Source: Siculibacillus lacustris (lineage in GTDB: Bacteria > Pseudomonadota > Alphaproteobacteria > Rhizobiales > Ancalomicrobiaceae). Taken from it: DNA of 64,000 nt. The notes below the pieces were generated by a model, which saw nothing but the letters and a program-made list of their open reading frames with translations, made no database searches and was not told the DNA's origin. Shown here piece after piece: positions 51,516-60,403 of this stretch. The stretch lies in NCBI RefSeq assembly GCF_004328075.1, contig NZ_SJFN01000022.1, positions 1-64,000 of the forward strand, written 5' to 3'. Positions within the stretch are counted from its first letter, which is position 1; the number at the start of each line of letters is the position of its first letter. The translations under genes and the position numbers were made by a program.

Positions 51516-53007
51516 TCGCCACCATCGCCATCACTGGAGTGTCGCTCTCGGCATCGTCGTCGATGCTCTTCGAATACCGCTGGGCGCCGGCCAACTGGCC
51601 GACCGGGGTCACCGCCGGAGCCGCGCGTCCCGCCGGCAGGACGATCGTGAAGCGACTGCCTTTTCCGACTTCGGTCTCCACGCTCACCGACCCGCCCATC
51701 AAGTGGCACAGCTTCTGGGTCAGGGCCAGCCCGATCCCGGTGCCGCCGTATTTGGCGTTGGTCAGGTCGTCGCCGACGCTGAACTGTTCGAACAGCCACG
51801 GCAGTTCGCCGGCCGGGATGCCGGGGCCGTCGTCGACCACTTCGAAGGCCACCGCGTCGCCGTCCGGCCCGTCGATGCGTCGGACGATCACGTCGACATG
51901 ACCGTCGCGGGTGAACTTCACGGCGTTCTCGATGACGTTGAGCAACACGCACTGGATCTTCGGCATGTCGCCGATCATCAGCTCGGGGCTGCCCTCGAGA
52001 TGCAGGCCGATCCGGTTGCGGTGCTCCTGCGCCAGCGTCTCCAGCCCATCGACGACCGAGGTCAGGAGCTTCTTCACCGCGAAGGTCTCGTTGAAGAACT
52101 CGACGTGCCCGGCTTCGAGCTTGGAAAGATCGAGGACGTTGTTGACCAGCCGCAGCAGGTGCTGGCCCGACGACAGGATCTTGCGGAAGTCGCTCGAATT
52201 CGAATGGTCGCCGGTGTCTTCGGCTTCCTCGAGCAGCATCTGGCTGTAGCCGATCACCGCATTGAGCGGCGTGCGCAACTCGTGACTCATCTTGGCCAGG
52301 AATTCCGATTTGGCGGTACTGGCCCGCTCCGCATCGGCCGCGGCGCGCCGCAGGTCGCTCGCCGTGTCGAGATGGCGCCGCATCTCCTGCTCGATCTCCG
52401 ACTGCGAGGCCAGCGCCCGCGCGTAATAGACCGCCATCATCGACACGTAGAGCGCCGAGGCGCAGGTCGAGATCAGGCCGAGGACCTGGATGTCGGCGAG
52501 CGGGATGCCGTTGTCGGGCGGCGGCAGGACATAGTAGGTGACGCCGAACACTGCCAGGTTGGCGAAGAACTGGATCAGCACGGCGTTGCGCAGCTTGCGC
52601 GAATTGCCGATGTAGAAGAACGCCAGCAGCGGGATCGTCAACACCCACGACAGGGTCGGCGACGTCACCGCGCCGTTGAAGTAGCAGCTCCACAGGATGC
52701 AGAAGATCAGGTTCTCGATCGACAGCATCGCCAGCAGATCGTAGCGCACCTTCATCTTCAGCAGCGGCGGGAACACCCAGAATCCGGTGATCGACGCCGC
52801 CAGCACGACGATGTCCCACCCGGGTGTCGGGCTGACGATCCACAGCGAGATCGGCACCGTGTTGCCGAGGAACGGCCCGCACAGATGGCTGATCAGGAAC
52901 AGTCGCGCGAGTTTGCGCTGATTCTTGTCGTTGGCCATCGTCGGCGGAATGAACCAGTCGACGATGTGGCCCAACCGCGCCGCGACGGTATGTGAATAGG
53001 AATCCAT
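51508..53007 (-). CDS. Six-transmembrane sensor histidine kinase (sensor 1 of the oxoamine-synthase cluster)
   Basis: A 499-residue kinase. The N-terminal 200 residues contain six hydrophobic segments with short loops and no large periplasmic domain. A coiled linker (205-235) is followed by HisKA with KMSHELRTPLN (His242) and HATPase (NVIENAVKF, DDGPGIPAGEL, GGTGIGLAL). ATG 53007 is preferred, with GAGAGGCGGGG upstream. The membrane part shares blocks with the kinase at 55734 (FIP near residue 20; AR-F-HL-GP; FN-SP-L-W then FFY), so the two are paralogous. Small-molecule sensing of the CqsS/LqsS kind fits the six-segment layout and neighbour, but is not proven. Confidence 0.9.
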   Translation of the reverse strand: MDSYSHTVAARLGHIVDWFIPPTMANDKNQRKLARLFLISHLCGPFLGNTVPISLWIVSPTPGWDIVVLAASITGFWVFPPLLKMKVRYDLLAMLSIENLIFCILWSCYFNGAVTSPTLSWVLTIPLLAFFYIGNSRKLRNAVLIQFFANLAVFGVTYYVLPPPDNGIPLADIQVLGLISTCASALYVSMMAVYYARALASQSEIEQEMRRHLDTASDLRRAAADAERASTAKSEFLAKMSHELRTPLNAVIGYSQMLLEEAEDTGDHSNSSDFRKILSSGQHLLRLVNNVLDLSKLEAGHVEFFNETFAVKKLLTSVVDGLETLAQEHRNRIGLHLEGSPELMIGDMPKIQCVLLNVIENAVKFTRDGHVDVIVRRIDGPDGDAVAFEVVDDGPGIPAGELPWLFEQFSVGDDLTNAKYGGTGIGLALTQKLCHLMGGSVSVETEVGKGSRFTIVLPAGRAAPAVTPVGQLAGAQRYSKSIDDDAESDTPVMAMVANG

Positions 53008-53070
53008 CGTCCCCGCCTCTCGCTCGCCCCCCGGGCCCGCAGGCTTTGGACGATCGGAGCACGCCCTCAC

Positions 53071-53085
53071 TTAAATTCGAGTAAA
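53071..53085 (-). promoter_or_regulatory. CtrA-like box upstream of sensor 1
   Basis: TTAA-ATTCGAG-TAAA, a 7-of-8 match to TTAA-N7-TTAA, 64 bp upstream of the sensor-1 ATG. Confidence 0.45.
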
Positions 53086-53248
53086 TCCGCCGCAAATCGG
53101 CCCCGAGCGGCGGCCCGCCGGCGCGCCCTCGGCGGCGGCCGGCGGCGGTCGGGCGATTCGTCCTGCGGGTCAGCCGACAGGATGACCCAGGGTATTCGAG
53201 CAAGTTGACGTGGTAAATATTAATCATTCAAAAAACGAGCGGATCCAT

Positions 53249-53263
53249 TTAACTCTCGTTTAA
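53249..53263 (+). promoter_or_regulatory. CtrA-like box upstream of the oxoamine synthase
   Basis: TTAA-CTCTCGT-TTAA is an exact match to the CtrA core TTAA-N7-TTAA, 59 bp upstream of the synthase ATG. TTAA is rare in DNA of this composition. Confidence 0.6.
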
Positions 53264-53321
53264 GTGGACCTAGCGTAATGATCACCCACGTCGAACGCAA
53301 AACGGGACGGAGTTGGAAAAA

Positions 53322-54650
53322 ATGATTAACACGCGCTTCATCAAGACAAATCCCGAAGCTCTCACGGGAAGCATGCGCGATTTCCGCGTCCAGTCTGGGG
53401 CCGATCTACTTCAGCGCGGTGACAAGTTCTTCCACTGGCAGAATACCCGCCGTGAAAATGGCCTGTGGCCCTTCTCGCGCTCCACCCAGGCCGGCCCCGG
53501 CACGGTCTGCGATGCCGCCGACGATCGTGGCAATCCCATCCACGGCGTGAACTTCGCTTCGCAGGACTACCTCAGCCTGTCGGCCCATCCGGTGATGCGG
53601 GCGGTGGCGATCGAGACCATCCGCAGCCACGGCGTCCACTCCGCCGGCTCATCGGCCCTGGTCGGCAACACCAATCTGTCGGTCGAGCTCGAGCGGCGCA
53701 TCGCCGACTATCTGCAGATGGAGGAGGCGATCCTCTACCCGACGGGTTGGGCCGCCGGCTACGGCATCATCCGCGGCCTGGTGCGCTCCGCCGACCACAT
53801 CGTCATGGACCAGCTGAGCCACGTCTGTCTGCAGGAGGGCGCCAACGCCGCCACCCGCAACATCCATCAGTTCCGCCACCTCGACGTCGAGCATTGCCGC
53901 CGCAAGCTGGCCGGCATCCGCGCCTCCGACACCGAGAACGGCATCCTGGTGGTGACCGAGGGTCTGTTCTCGATGGACTCCGACACCCCGAACATCGCCG
54001 CCCTGCAGGAGGTCTGCCACGAATACGGCGCCACCCTGGTGGTCGACGTCGCCCACGACTTCGGCGCCCTCGGCGACGGCCGCGGCCACATCGGCCTGCA
54101 GGCCATGCTCGGCCGGGTCGATCTGGTGATGGGCAGCTTCTCCAAGACCTTCGGCTCGAACGGCGGCTTCGTCGCCTGCCACAGCCGGGCGATCAAGGAA
54201 TACCTGCGCTTCTACAGCCCCTCGGCGACCTTCTCCAACGCCCTGTCGCCGATGCAGGCGGCGGTGGTCCTGAAGGCCCTCGACATCGTCGACTCCGCCG
54301 AAGGCGTCGAACTGCGCGCCAAGCTGCTGCACAACGTCAACCTGCTGCGCAGCACCCTGACCGCCAACGGTCTCGAGTACTACGGCGATCCCTCGGCGAT
54401 CGTCGCCGTCAAGATGGGCACCGAAGGTCTCGCCCGTCTGGTCAGCCGCCGGCTGCCGGTGCTCGGCCTGCTCTCCAACCTGGTCGAGTACCCGGCCGTC
54501 GCCAAGGGCGCCGCCCGCTTCCGCATGCAGGTGATGGCCGGCCACACCGAGGACAACATCGTCCGCGCCGTGGCGATCATGAAACAGGCGGTGACCGAGG
54601 CCCGCGCCGAGCTCGAACAGGTCGGCGAGACCCGCGCCGCCGCCGCCTGA
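53322..54650 (+). CDS. Alpha-oxoamine synthase (CqsA/LqsA/BioF/SPT superfamily)
   Basis: A 442-residue PLP enzyme of the family that condenses an acyl-CoA with an amino acid. Conserved elements are NFASQDYLSLS, the glycine/serine loop HSAGSSALVGNTNLSVELE, the PLP-ring residues VVDVAHDFGALG (Asp242, His245) and the Schiff-base lysine in GSFSKTFGSNGGF (Lys275). The ATG at 53322 follows GGAG at 9 bp; the TTG three codons earlier has no spacing. It is not among biotin or haem genes but sits between two six-TM sensor kinases, as CqsA and LqsA synthases are linked to their sensors. An alpha-hydroxyketone-like signal is therefore plausible. A lipid role of the serine-palmitoyltransferase kind is the alternative. 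Confidence 0.85.
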   Translation: MINTRFIKTNPEALTGSMRDFRVQSGADLLQRGDKFFHWQNTRRENGLWPFSRSTQAGPGTVCDAADDRGNPIHGVNFASQDYLSLSAHPVMRAVAIETIRSHGVHSAGSSALVGNTNLSVELERRIADYLQMEEAILYPTGWAAGYGIIRGLVRSADHIVMDQLSHVCLQEGANAATRNIHQFRHLDVEHCRRKLAGIRASDTENGILVVTEGLFSMDSDTPNIAALQEVCHEYGATLVVDVAHDFGALGDGRGHIGLQAMLGRVDLVMGSFSKTFGSNGGFVACHSRAIKEYLRFYSPSATFSNALSPMQAAVVLKALDIVDSAEGVELRAKLLHNVNLLRSTLTANGLEYYGDPSAIVAVKMGTEGLARLVSRRLPVLGLLSNLVEYPAVAKGAARFRMQVMAGHTEDNIVRAVAIMKQAVTEARAELEQVGETRAAAA

Positions 54651-54680
54651 GCCGCGACATCGCAACCCTCTCGAAACGGC

Positions 54681-54711
54681 AAAGCCCCCGACGCGATGCG
54701 GCGGGGGCTTT
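54681..54711. terminator. Terminator after the oxoamine synthase
   Basis: AAAGCCCCCG (54681-54690) pairs perfectly with CGGGGGCTTT (54702-54711), a classical bidirectional terminator between convergent genes. Confidence 0.88.
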
Positions 54712-54736
54712 CGGCCGTCGATTCAGGGTCGATCGA

Positions 54737-55480
54737 TCAGAACTTGTAGGCGAGCGACAGGTGCAGCGTGTCGGCGACCTGGGCATGGATCCCGGTCAGG
54801 CCGGGGAATGCGACCTGCGAGACGTTGTGGGTCTTGCCGTAGTCGGAATGGCGATAGTCGACACCGGCGATCCAGTTGTCGGTCAACGCCAGATCGGCAC
54901 CGCCGCCCACCGTCCAGCCGGTGCGCGTGTTGGTGAAGGTCTCCTTGGTCGACGTCGGCAGATAGACGTAAGTGTTCTCGATGTTGGCGAAGGCCACGCC
55001 GCCGGTGCCATAGACCAGCACCCGCTCGAAGCCGACACCGAGACGCCCGCGCACCGACCCTTGCCAGTGGGTGTTGTCGCGGCCCTTGCCGATCGGCGCA
55101 TCGCGGAAGCCGCCGTTGACGTTGGTCGCTTCGAAGTCGCCTTCGATACCGGCGACGAACAGCCCCAACTGGTAATTGGCGCCGAGGCGGGCGCCGATCG
55201 AGCCGCCGGTCGGGTTGAAGTCGTAGACCAGTCCGGTCGGCGCACCGTTGGCGGTGTAGGTCTCCACCGCGTGATCGTTCTGCCAGGTGTGGCCGGCGAT
55301 CAGCCCGCCGTAGACGCCCGACCAGGAGAACGGTTCCGGCGCCACGGGCACCACCTTCGGCCCGCGCAGGGCGAGATCGGCGCCTTGGGCAGCGGTCGAA
55401 GCGAGAGCGAACGTCATCGCGACCCCCGTCAAGATCGCCGCGAGGTGGCGGCCACAATGGGCAATGTCCGATCGACTCAT
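54737..55480 (-). CDS. Outer-membrane beta-barrel protein (Omp25/Opa-like)
   Basis: A 247-residue porin-like protein. A signal peptide (about 1-35, ending AAQGAD) is followed by alternating beta strands with FSWSGVYGGLIAGHTW at the start of the barrel, YGTGGVAFANIENTY, the TGWTVGGGADLALTDNW repeat and a terminal LSLAYKF. This is the surface-antigen barrel common in Hyphomicrobiales. ATG 55480 is preferred, with GGAG 8 bp upstream. A CtrA-like box lies 49 bp upstream. Confidence 0.87.
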   Translation of the reverse strand: MSRSDIAHCGRHLAAILTGVAMTFALASTAAQGADLALRGPKVVPVAPEPFSWSGVYGGLIAGHTWQNDHAVETYTANGAPTGLVYDFNPTGGSIGARLGANYQLGLFVAGIEGDFEATNVNGGFRDAPIGKGRDNTHWQGSVRGRLGVGFERVLVYGTGGVAFANIENTYVYLPTSTKETFTNTRTGWTVGGGADLALTDNWIAGVDYRHSDYGKTHNVSQVAFPGLTGIHAQVADTLHLSLAYKF

Positions 55481-55528
55481 CCGTGTCACTCCGATCTTCT
55501 CGTGTGACCCGATCCTAGGGTGACATGG

Positions 55529-55543
55529 TTAACGGGAGCTTTA
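55529..55543 (-). promoter_or_regulatory. CtrA-like box upstream of the outer-membrane protein gene
   Basis: On the minus strand TAAA-GCTCCCG-TTAAC, one mismatch from the full TTAA-N7-TTAAC consensus. Confidence 0.45.
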
Positions 55544-55733
55544 CGCGCTCGCGCACAGTCGCCGTTCCGCGGAAATCCGCCACGGATCCCCGACCATCGA
55601 CCCACCACCTGACGTCGCGTCCACGCAGACGATCGCGGAAGCTGTGCCGTTCGTCGTCGCACCACACGAAATTTTAAACTTCGTCTATTTAAATGTGACC
55701 GTCGTCTCGGACCATCAGCGAAGTCAGGCACCG

Positions 55734-57152
55734 ATGTTGAATCAGGCTCTGTGGGTCATCGACTCGTTCATTCCCGGCAAGGCGACGATGGAACGCGCCG
55801 ACCTCAGCGTCGCGCGCAATTTCGTCTTCACACACCTGATCGGGCCGACCCTTTCGCAGGTCATCGGCGTCTATCTCTACCGCACCGATCCCGAGCCCGG
55901 CTTCGCCTGCTGGACGATGATCACCTGCATCACCCTGTTCTGGGTGCTGCCGGTCATCTACCGCTGGACCGGAAATCTGCCGATGGTCTCGATTCTGTCG
56001 GTGCAGTTGCTGACCTTCACCTCGCTGTTCGGCACGTTCAACTACGGTGGCGTCAGTTCACCGTTCCTGCCGTGGCTGAGTGTCGCCCTGTTGCTCGGCT
56101 TCTTCTATCTCGCCGGCCGCACCCTGATCGTCCTCGGCCTGTTCGCCGTGAACTTCCTGGTGTTCGTCATCGCCTATCTGCACTTCGGTTTCCCCGAGAT
56201 CGTGCCGCTGACCCAGCTCGAGAGCGTCGGCTGGATCTCGATCCTGTCGGCCACGGTCTACATGTCGTGGATGGCGATCTACTACGCCAACATCATGTCG
56301 ATGCGCTCCGAACTCGAAATCGAGATGGAGCGCCATCGCAAGACCACCGAGAATCTGGTCGAGACCAAGAGTCGCGCCGACGACGCCAGCCGCGCCAAGT
56401 CGATCTTCCTCGCCAAGATGAGCCACGAATTCCGCACGCCCTTGAACGCCATCATCGGCTACAGCGAACTGGTGTTGGAGACCCTCGAATTCGAGGCCGG
56501 CTCGCCCCAGACCGTGTCAGACCTCAACCGCATCAACGCCTCCGGCAAACATCTGCTGGCGCTGATCAACGACATCCTCGACCTCTCCAAGATCGAGTCC
56601 GACACCGTCGAGTTGACCGCCGTCGAATTCAGCCTCGACCGCTTCTGCAACGACCTCGCCCAGACGGTCGAGCCGATGGTCGCCAAGAACTTCAACACCC
56701 TGTCGCTCCAGGGCGTCGGCCGCCTCGGCACCGTCGTCGCCGACGAGACCAAGCTGCGCCAGATCCTGCTCAACCTGCTGAGCAACGCCGCCAAGTTCAC
56801 CAACCGCGGCGCGGTCACACTGGGGGTCAAGCGGCAGAAGATCAGCGACCTCGACTGGGTCGAGTTCCGCGTCGTCGACACCGGCATCGGCATCGCTTCG
56901 ACCGAACTCCAGAAGCTCTTCGCCAATTACCAGCAGGCCTCGGCCTCGACCTCGCGCAAATACGGCGGCACCGGCCTCGGTCTGGCGATCAGCCAGCGGC
57001 TCAGCGCCTTCATGGGCGGCAGCATCGCCGTGACCAGCGAGCCGGGCCGCGGCTCGTGCTTCACCGTACGGGTGCCGGTGACCGGCCCGGCCGAGCCGAC
57101 GTCGTCCCTGTTCTTCGACTCGTCCCCCAAGTCTCTTGCCACAGTGATTTGA
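55734..57152 (+). CDS. Six-transmembrane sensor histidine kinase (sensor 2 of the oxoamine-synthase cluster)
   Basis: A 472-residue kinase with six hydrophobic segments in the first 190 residues, a coiled linker, HisKA with [11 protein letters not shown] (His231) and HATPase ([25 protein letters not shown]). Shared blocks with sensor 1 include VID-FIP near the N-terminus, AR-F-THL-GP at about 27-38 and [14 protein letters not shown] at about 102-115. ATG 55734 is chosen because the AT-rich stretch with TTAA half-sites at 55674 and 55689 just upstream looks like a promoter. Four bases separate it from the GGDEF-EAL gene, its likely partner. Confidence 0.9.
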   Translation: MLNQALWVIDSFIPGKATMERADLSVARNFVFTHLIGPTLSQVIGVYLYRTDPEPGFACWTMITCITLFWVLPVIYRWTGNLPMVSILSVQLLTFTSLFGTFNYGGVSSPFLPWLSVALLLGFFYLAGRTLIVLGLFAVNFLVFVIAYLHFGFPEIVPLTQLESVGWISILSATVYMSWMAIYYANIMSMRSELEIEMERHRKTTENLVETKSRADDASRAKSIFLAKMSHEFRTPLNAIIGYSELVLETLEFEAGSPQTVSDLNRINASGKHLLALINDILDLSKIESDTVELTAVEFSLDRFCNDLAQTVEPMVAKNFNTLSLQGVGRLGTVVADETKLRQILLNLLSNAAKFTNRGAVTLGVKRQKISDLDWVEFRVVDTGIGIASTELQKLFANYQQASASTSRKYGGTGLGLAISQRLSAFMGGSIAVTSEPGRGSCFTVRVPVTGPAEPTSSLFFDSSPKSLATVI

Positions 57153-57156
57153 CCCC

Positions 57157-59070
57157 ATGTCCTTGCAAACCGCGATCCGATCGTCCGTCGCGCCGACCGA
57201 AGCCCCGAGCACCGGCCTCGACGCTCCGCCGCGCCTGTTGATCGTCGACGACATCGGCGACAACCGCACCATCCTGTCGCGACGCTTTCTGCGACGCGGC
57301 TATGAGGTGATGGAGGCCGAGAGCGGTGCCGAAGCGCTGGCGCTGATCGACCGCGAATCCTTCGATGCGGTGCTGCTCGACGTCATGATGCCGGGCATCG
57401 ACGGCATCGAGGTGCTGCGGCGCATCCGGTCCACCCTGTCGCCGCTCGATCTGCCGGTGATCATGGTGACCGCCAAGAGCCAGAGCGAGGACATCGTCGA
57501 GGCCCTCGAGCTGAAGGCCAACGACTACGTCACCAAGCCCGTCGACTTCGCCGTGGCGCTCGCCCGGGTCACCGCCCAGATCGACCGCAAGCGCGCCGAA
57601 GACGAGATCAAGCGCGCCAACGCCAGCCTCAAGGACGTCAACGACAGCCTGGAGAAGCGCATCGCCGAGCGCACCGTGGCGCTGGTCGAGGCCAATCGCC
57701 AGCTCAAGGAAGAGATCCAGCAGCGCCAGCGCTCCGAGGCCGAGATCCGCCAGCTCGCCCTGCACGACGCTCTGACCGGGCTCGCCAATCGCGTGCTGTT
57801 CCGCGACGAGTTGGAGAAGGTGCTGGCCACCGCGACCGGCGACACCGAACGCCTCGCCGTGCTGTTCATCGATCTCGACGGCTTCAAGGGGGTCAACGAT
57901 TCCCTCGGCCATTCGATCGGCGACGTCCTGCTCAAGGACATCGCCCAGGATCTGCGCGGCCTGATCGCCGGTCGCGACGTCATCGCCCGCCTCGGCGGCG
58001 ACGAATTCGCCATTCTCCACCATTGCGACGGCCGCCCCGACAGCGCCGCCCGCCTCGCCGAGCGGATCATCCGCACCGTCGCGGCCACCCGCAGCATCGA
58101 CGGCCAGATGTTGGCGGTCGGTGCCAGCGTCGGCATCGTCGTCACATCGGGCGCCGGCAAGACTCCGGAAGAGCTGCTGCGCAACGCCGACCTCGCCATG
58201 TACAAGGCCAAGGCCGACGGTCGCGGCATCTACCGCGTCTTCGATCCGGCGATGGACGCCATGGTCCAGGAACGCCGTCAGCTCGAGGTCGAGATGCTGA
58301 CCGCCTTCGTCCAGGGCCAGTTCCGCGTCTATTACCAGCCGCTGATCTCGCTCGGCAGCAACCGCATCTGCGGCTTCGAGGCGTTGCTGCGCTGGCAGCA
58401 TCCGGAACGCGGCCTGATCTCGCCGGTCGACTTCGTGCCGGTCGCCGAAGACACCGGGCTGATCGTCCAGCTCGACGACTGGGTGCTGCGCGAAGCCTGC
58501 ATGGAAGCCGCCAAGTGGGGCGACGACATCCGAATCGGCGTCAACGTCTCGCCGGTCCAATTCACCCGCGGCAACATCGTCAATTCGGTGATCGGCGCCC
58601 TCGCGGTGTCCGGTCTCAAGCCGAGCCGGCTGGAGATCGAAATCACCGAATCGGTGCTGCTCGAAGGGTCCGAGCAGACCCTCAAGATGCTGACCCAGCT
58701 CCGCCAGATCGGCGCCCGCATCGTCATGGACGACTTCGGCACCGGCTATTCGAGCCTCGGCTATCTGCGCGCCTTCCAGTTCGACAAGATCAAGATCGAT
58801 CAGTCCTTCGTCCGCGACATCGCCGGGACCACCGGCAACGGCGCGATCGTCCAGGCGATTGCCGAACTCGGCCGCAAGTTCGGCATCGCCACCACCGCCG
58901 AAGGCGTCGAGACCCAGGAGCAGTTGCAACTGGTGATCAGCGAGGGCTGTTCGGAGGCCCAGGGCTGGATCTTCAGCCAGCCGATCCCGGCCAGCAAGAT
59001 TCTGGCGCTCCTGACCATGCAGAGCGCGGTCAACGTCGAACTGCTGAAACAGTGCGTCGGGCTCGCCTGA
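57157..59070 (+). CDS. Response regulator with GGDEF and EAL domains
   Basis: A 637-residue c-di-GMP enzyme. Receiver domain (25-140; Asp75 in VLLDVMMPG, Lys in VTKPVD), a coiled coil (about 143-200), GGDEF domain with an intact active site (280-284, RLGGDEF) and EAL domain with E408-[15 protein letters not shown] and the later TTAEGVET. Both catalytic motifs look intact. No RxxD inhibitory site is visible before GGDEF. Phosphorylation by sensor 2 would set synthesis or breakdown of c-di-GMP, and so adhesion or motility. Confidence 0.94.
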   Translation: MSLQTAIRSSVAPTEAPSTGLDAPPRLLIVDDIGDNRTILSRRFLRRGYEVMEAESGAEALALIDRESFDAVLLDVMMPGIDGIEVLRRIRSTLSPLDLPVIMVTAKSQSEDIVEALELKANDYVTKPVDFAVALARVTAQIDRKRAEDEIKRANASLKDVNDSLEKRIAERTVALVEANRQLKEEIQQRQRSEAEIRQLALHDALTGLANRVLFRDELEKVLATATGDTERLAVLFIDLDGFKGVNDSLGHSIGDVLLKDIAQDLRGLIAGRDVIARLGGDEFAILHHCDGRPDSAARLAERIIRTVAATRSIDGQMLAVGASVGIVVTSGAGKTPEELLRNADLAMYKAKADGRGIYRVFDPAMDAMVQERRQLEVEMLTAFVQGQFRVYYQPLISLGSNRICGFEALLRWQHPERGLISPVDFVPVAEDTGLIVQLDDWVLREACMEAAKWGDDIRIGVNVSPVQFTRGNIVNSVIGALAVSGLKPSRLEIEITESVLLEGSEQTLKMLTQLRQIGARIVMDDFGTGYSSLGYLRAFQFDKIKIDQSFVRDIAGTTGNGAIVQAIAELGRKFGIATTAEGVETQEQLQLVISEGCSEAQGWIFSQPIPASKILALLTMQSAVNVELLKQCVGLA

Positions 59071-59080
59071 GCGCCGCCGA

Positions 59081-60403
59081 TCACCGCGCCGGTTCGATCG
59101 TCAGGCACCGCTTGCCGTCGTGACCGCAGGTCGCACCCGCGGCGAGTTCGATCGCCAGCGTCAGCCGTCCCGCGGCCAGCATCGGCCCGATCGCCGGATC
59201 CGCGGTGAGTGCGGCTCGCGCCGCGGCGATCACCGCCTTCGACCGCCACGGCGCCGGCACCCCGAGCGTCAGCCGCAGCGCCGCCGGTGCGCCCGGCGTC
59301 AGCGCCGCCGCCACGTCGCAGATCTGCGGCAGGTCGAACAGCACCGCGTCGAGCCGGGCGAGCGTCGGGGTCGCCCCGGCGTCTCCCATCGCGCCGTCGT
59401 CGAGCCGCCCGGTCGGCTCCAGTCGCCGCAACACCGAGCCGCAGGCGCAGGGGCCGGCGACGAGGTGGCCGCGATCGCCGGTGCGGTAGCGCACCAGCGG
59501 CGTCGCCCGCCGCGAGAGCGTGGTCACCACGATCTCGCCCTCGACGCCGTCGGCGAGCCGCTCGCCACTCCTCGGATCGACCACCTCGATCAGCAGATCG
59601 GCCTCGCGCAGGTGCAGGCCCCCATGGGCCGCGCAGTCGACCGCACCGCCCCAACCGGTCTCGGTCATCCCCCAATGGTCATGGACCTCGGCGCCCCAGG
59701 CCGCAGCGAGGCCGCGCCGCAGGCTCGCCGCCGCCGGTTCCGAACTGGTCAGCACGGCGCGCAGCCGGATCGGCGTTCCGCCGTCGGCGAGCGACACCCG
59801 CGCCGCCGCCAGCAGTCGCACCGGCGGCCCGGCGGCGACCGTCGCGCGACCCTCGCGCAGGATCCCCGCGACCTCTTCGGCGCTCGCCGCCGCCGGAATC
59901 GCCAGGGCCGTCGCCCCCAGCCGCGCCACCGCTTCGGTGAGCGTCGCCCCGACGCTCGCCGGTCGTTCGCCGGCAAACAAGATCGCCACCCGGTCGGAGG
60001 CCGCGGTGAACAGTCCGAGGCCGTGGGCGAAGAAATCGAGGGTCGCCTCGCGATCCTCCGCGGTGAAGCCGATGCGCTTGGGGGCCCCACGCGACCCCGA
60101 GGTCGGCAGCGTCACCACCCGCTCGACCATCCCTTGCGACACGGTGAGGAACGGCGGGTCGCCGCGCGCCAGATCCTCGGGCGTGGTGAAGGGCAGCCGC
60201 GCGAGATCGTCGAGCGACGCGAGGGGGGCGGCGAGCTCCGCCGCCCGGCGGCGGTAGAACGGGCTGTGGACTCGGGCATGGGCGATCGTCGCGTTCAGCC
60301 GGGCGAGCTGCGCCGCCTCGAGGCGCCCCCGATCGAGCGGCCCGGCGAGCCCCAGCCGCACCGCCACCCAGGCGTCGAGGGTGGCCATCGGCGCCACCGT
60401 CAC
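59081..60403 (-). CDS. AMP-dependent CoA-ligase-like protein (DVU_1553-type)
   Basis: A 440-residue adenylate-forming protein resembling phenylacetate-CoA ligase. It has the phosphate loop LPTSGSRGAPKRI, the adenine motif DHWGMTETG, and YRTGDRG near the C-terminus, which ends with a Cys/His stretch (CGHDGKRC). The GTG at 60403 overlaps the upstream stop by 4 bp; an ATG 15 bases further in is possible. It is the last gene of the overlapping radical SAM cluster. The acid it activates is unknown. The family name is from memory of cluster composition. Confidence 0.8.
   Translation of the reverse strand: MTVAPMATLDAWVAVRLGLAGPLDRGRLEAAQLARLNATIAHARVHSPFYRRRAAELAAPLASLDDLARLPFTTPEDLARGDPPFLTVSQGMVERVVTLPTSGSRGAPKRIGFTAEDREATLDFFAHGLGLFTAASDRVAILFAGERPASVGATLTEAVARLGATALAIPAAASAEEVAGILREGRATVAAGPPVRLLAAARVSLADGGTPIRLRAVLTSSEPAAASLRRGLAAAWGAEVHDHWGMTETGWGGAVDCAAHGGLHLREADLLIEVVDPRSGERLADGVEGEIVVTTLSRRATPLVRYRTGDRGHLVAGPCACGSVLRRLEPTGRLDDGAMGDAGATPTLARLDAVLFDLPQICDVAAALTPGAPAALRLTLGVPAPWRSKAVIAAARAALTADPAIGPMLAAGRLTLAIELAAGATCGHDGKRCLTIEPAR

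Larger units (their letters stand above)
53008..53321. promoter_or_regulatory. Divergent sensor-1/oxoamine-synthase promoter region
   Basis: 314 bp; the part from about 53200 to 53275 is very AT-rich for this genome. It contains the two CtrA-like boxes below and an inverted repeat AAACGAG (53233-53239)/CTCGTTT (53255-53261), whose right arm overlaps the second box. Confidence 0.6.

Noticed and set aside
53313-53321. TTG start for the oxoamine synthase
   Set aside because: It directly abuts the GGAG ribosome-binding site; the ATG at 53322 has proper spacing.
55674-55692. A fourth CtrA box upstream of sensor 2
   Set aside because: Two TTAA half-sites are present but 11 bp apart instead of 7, so I record them only as half-sites.
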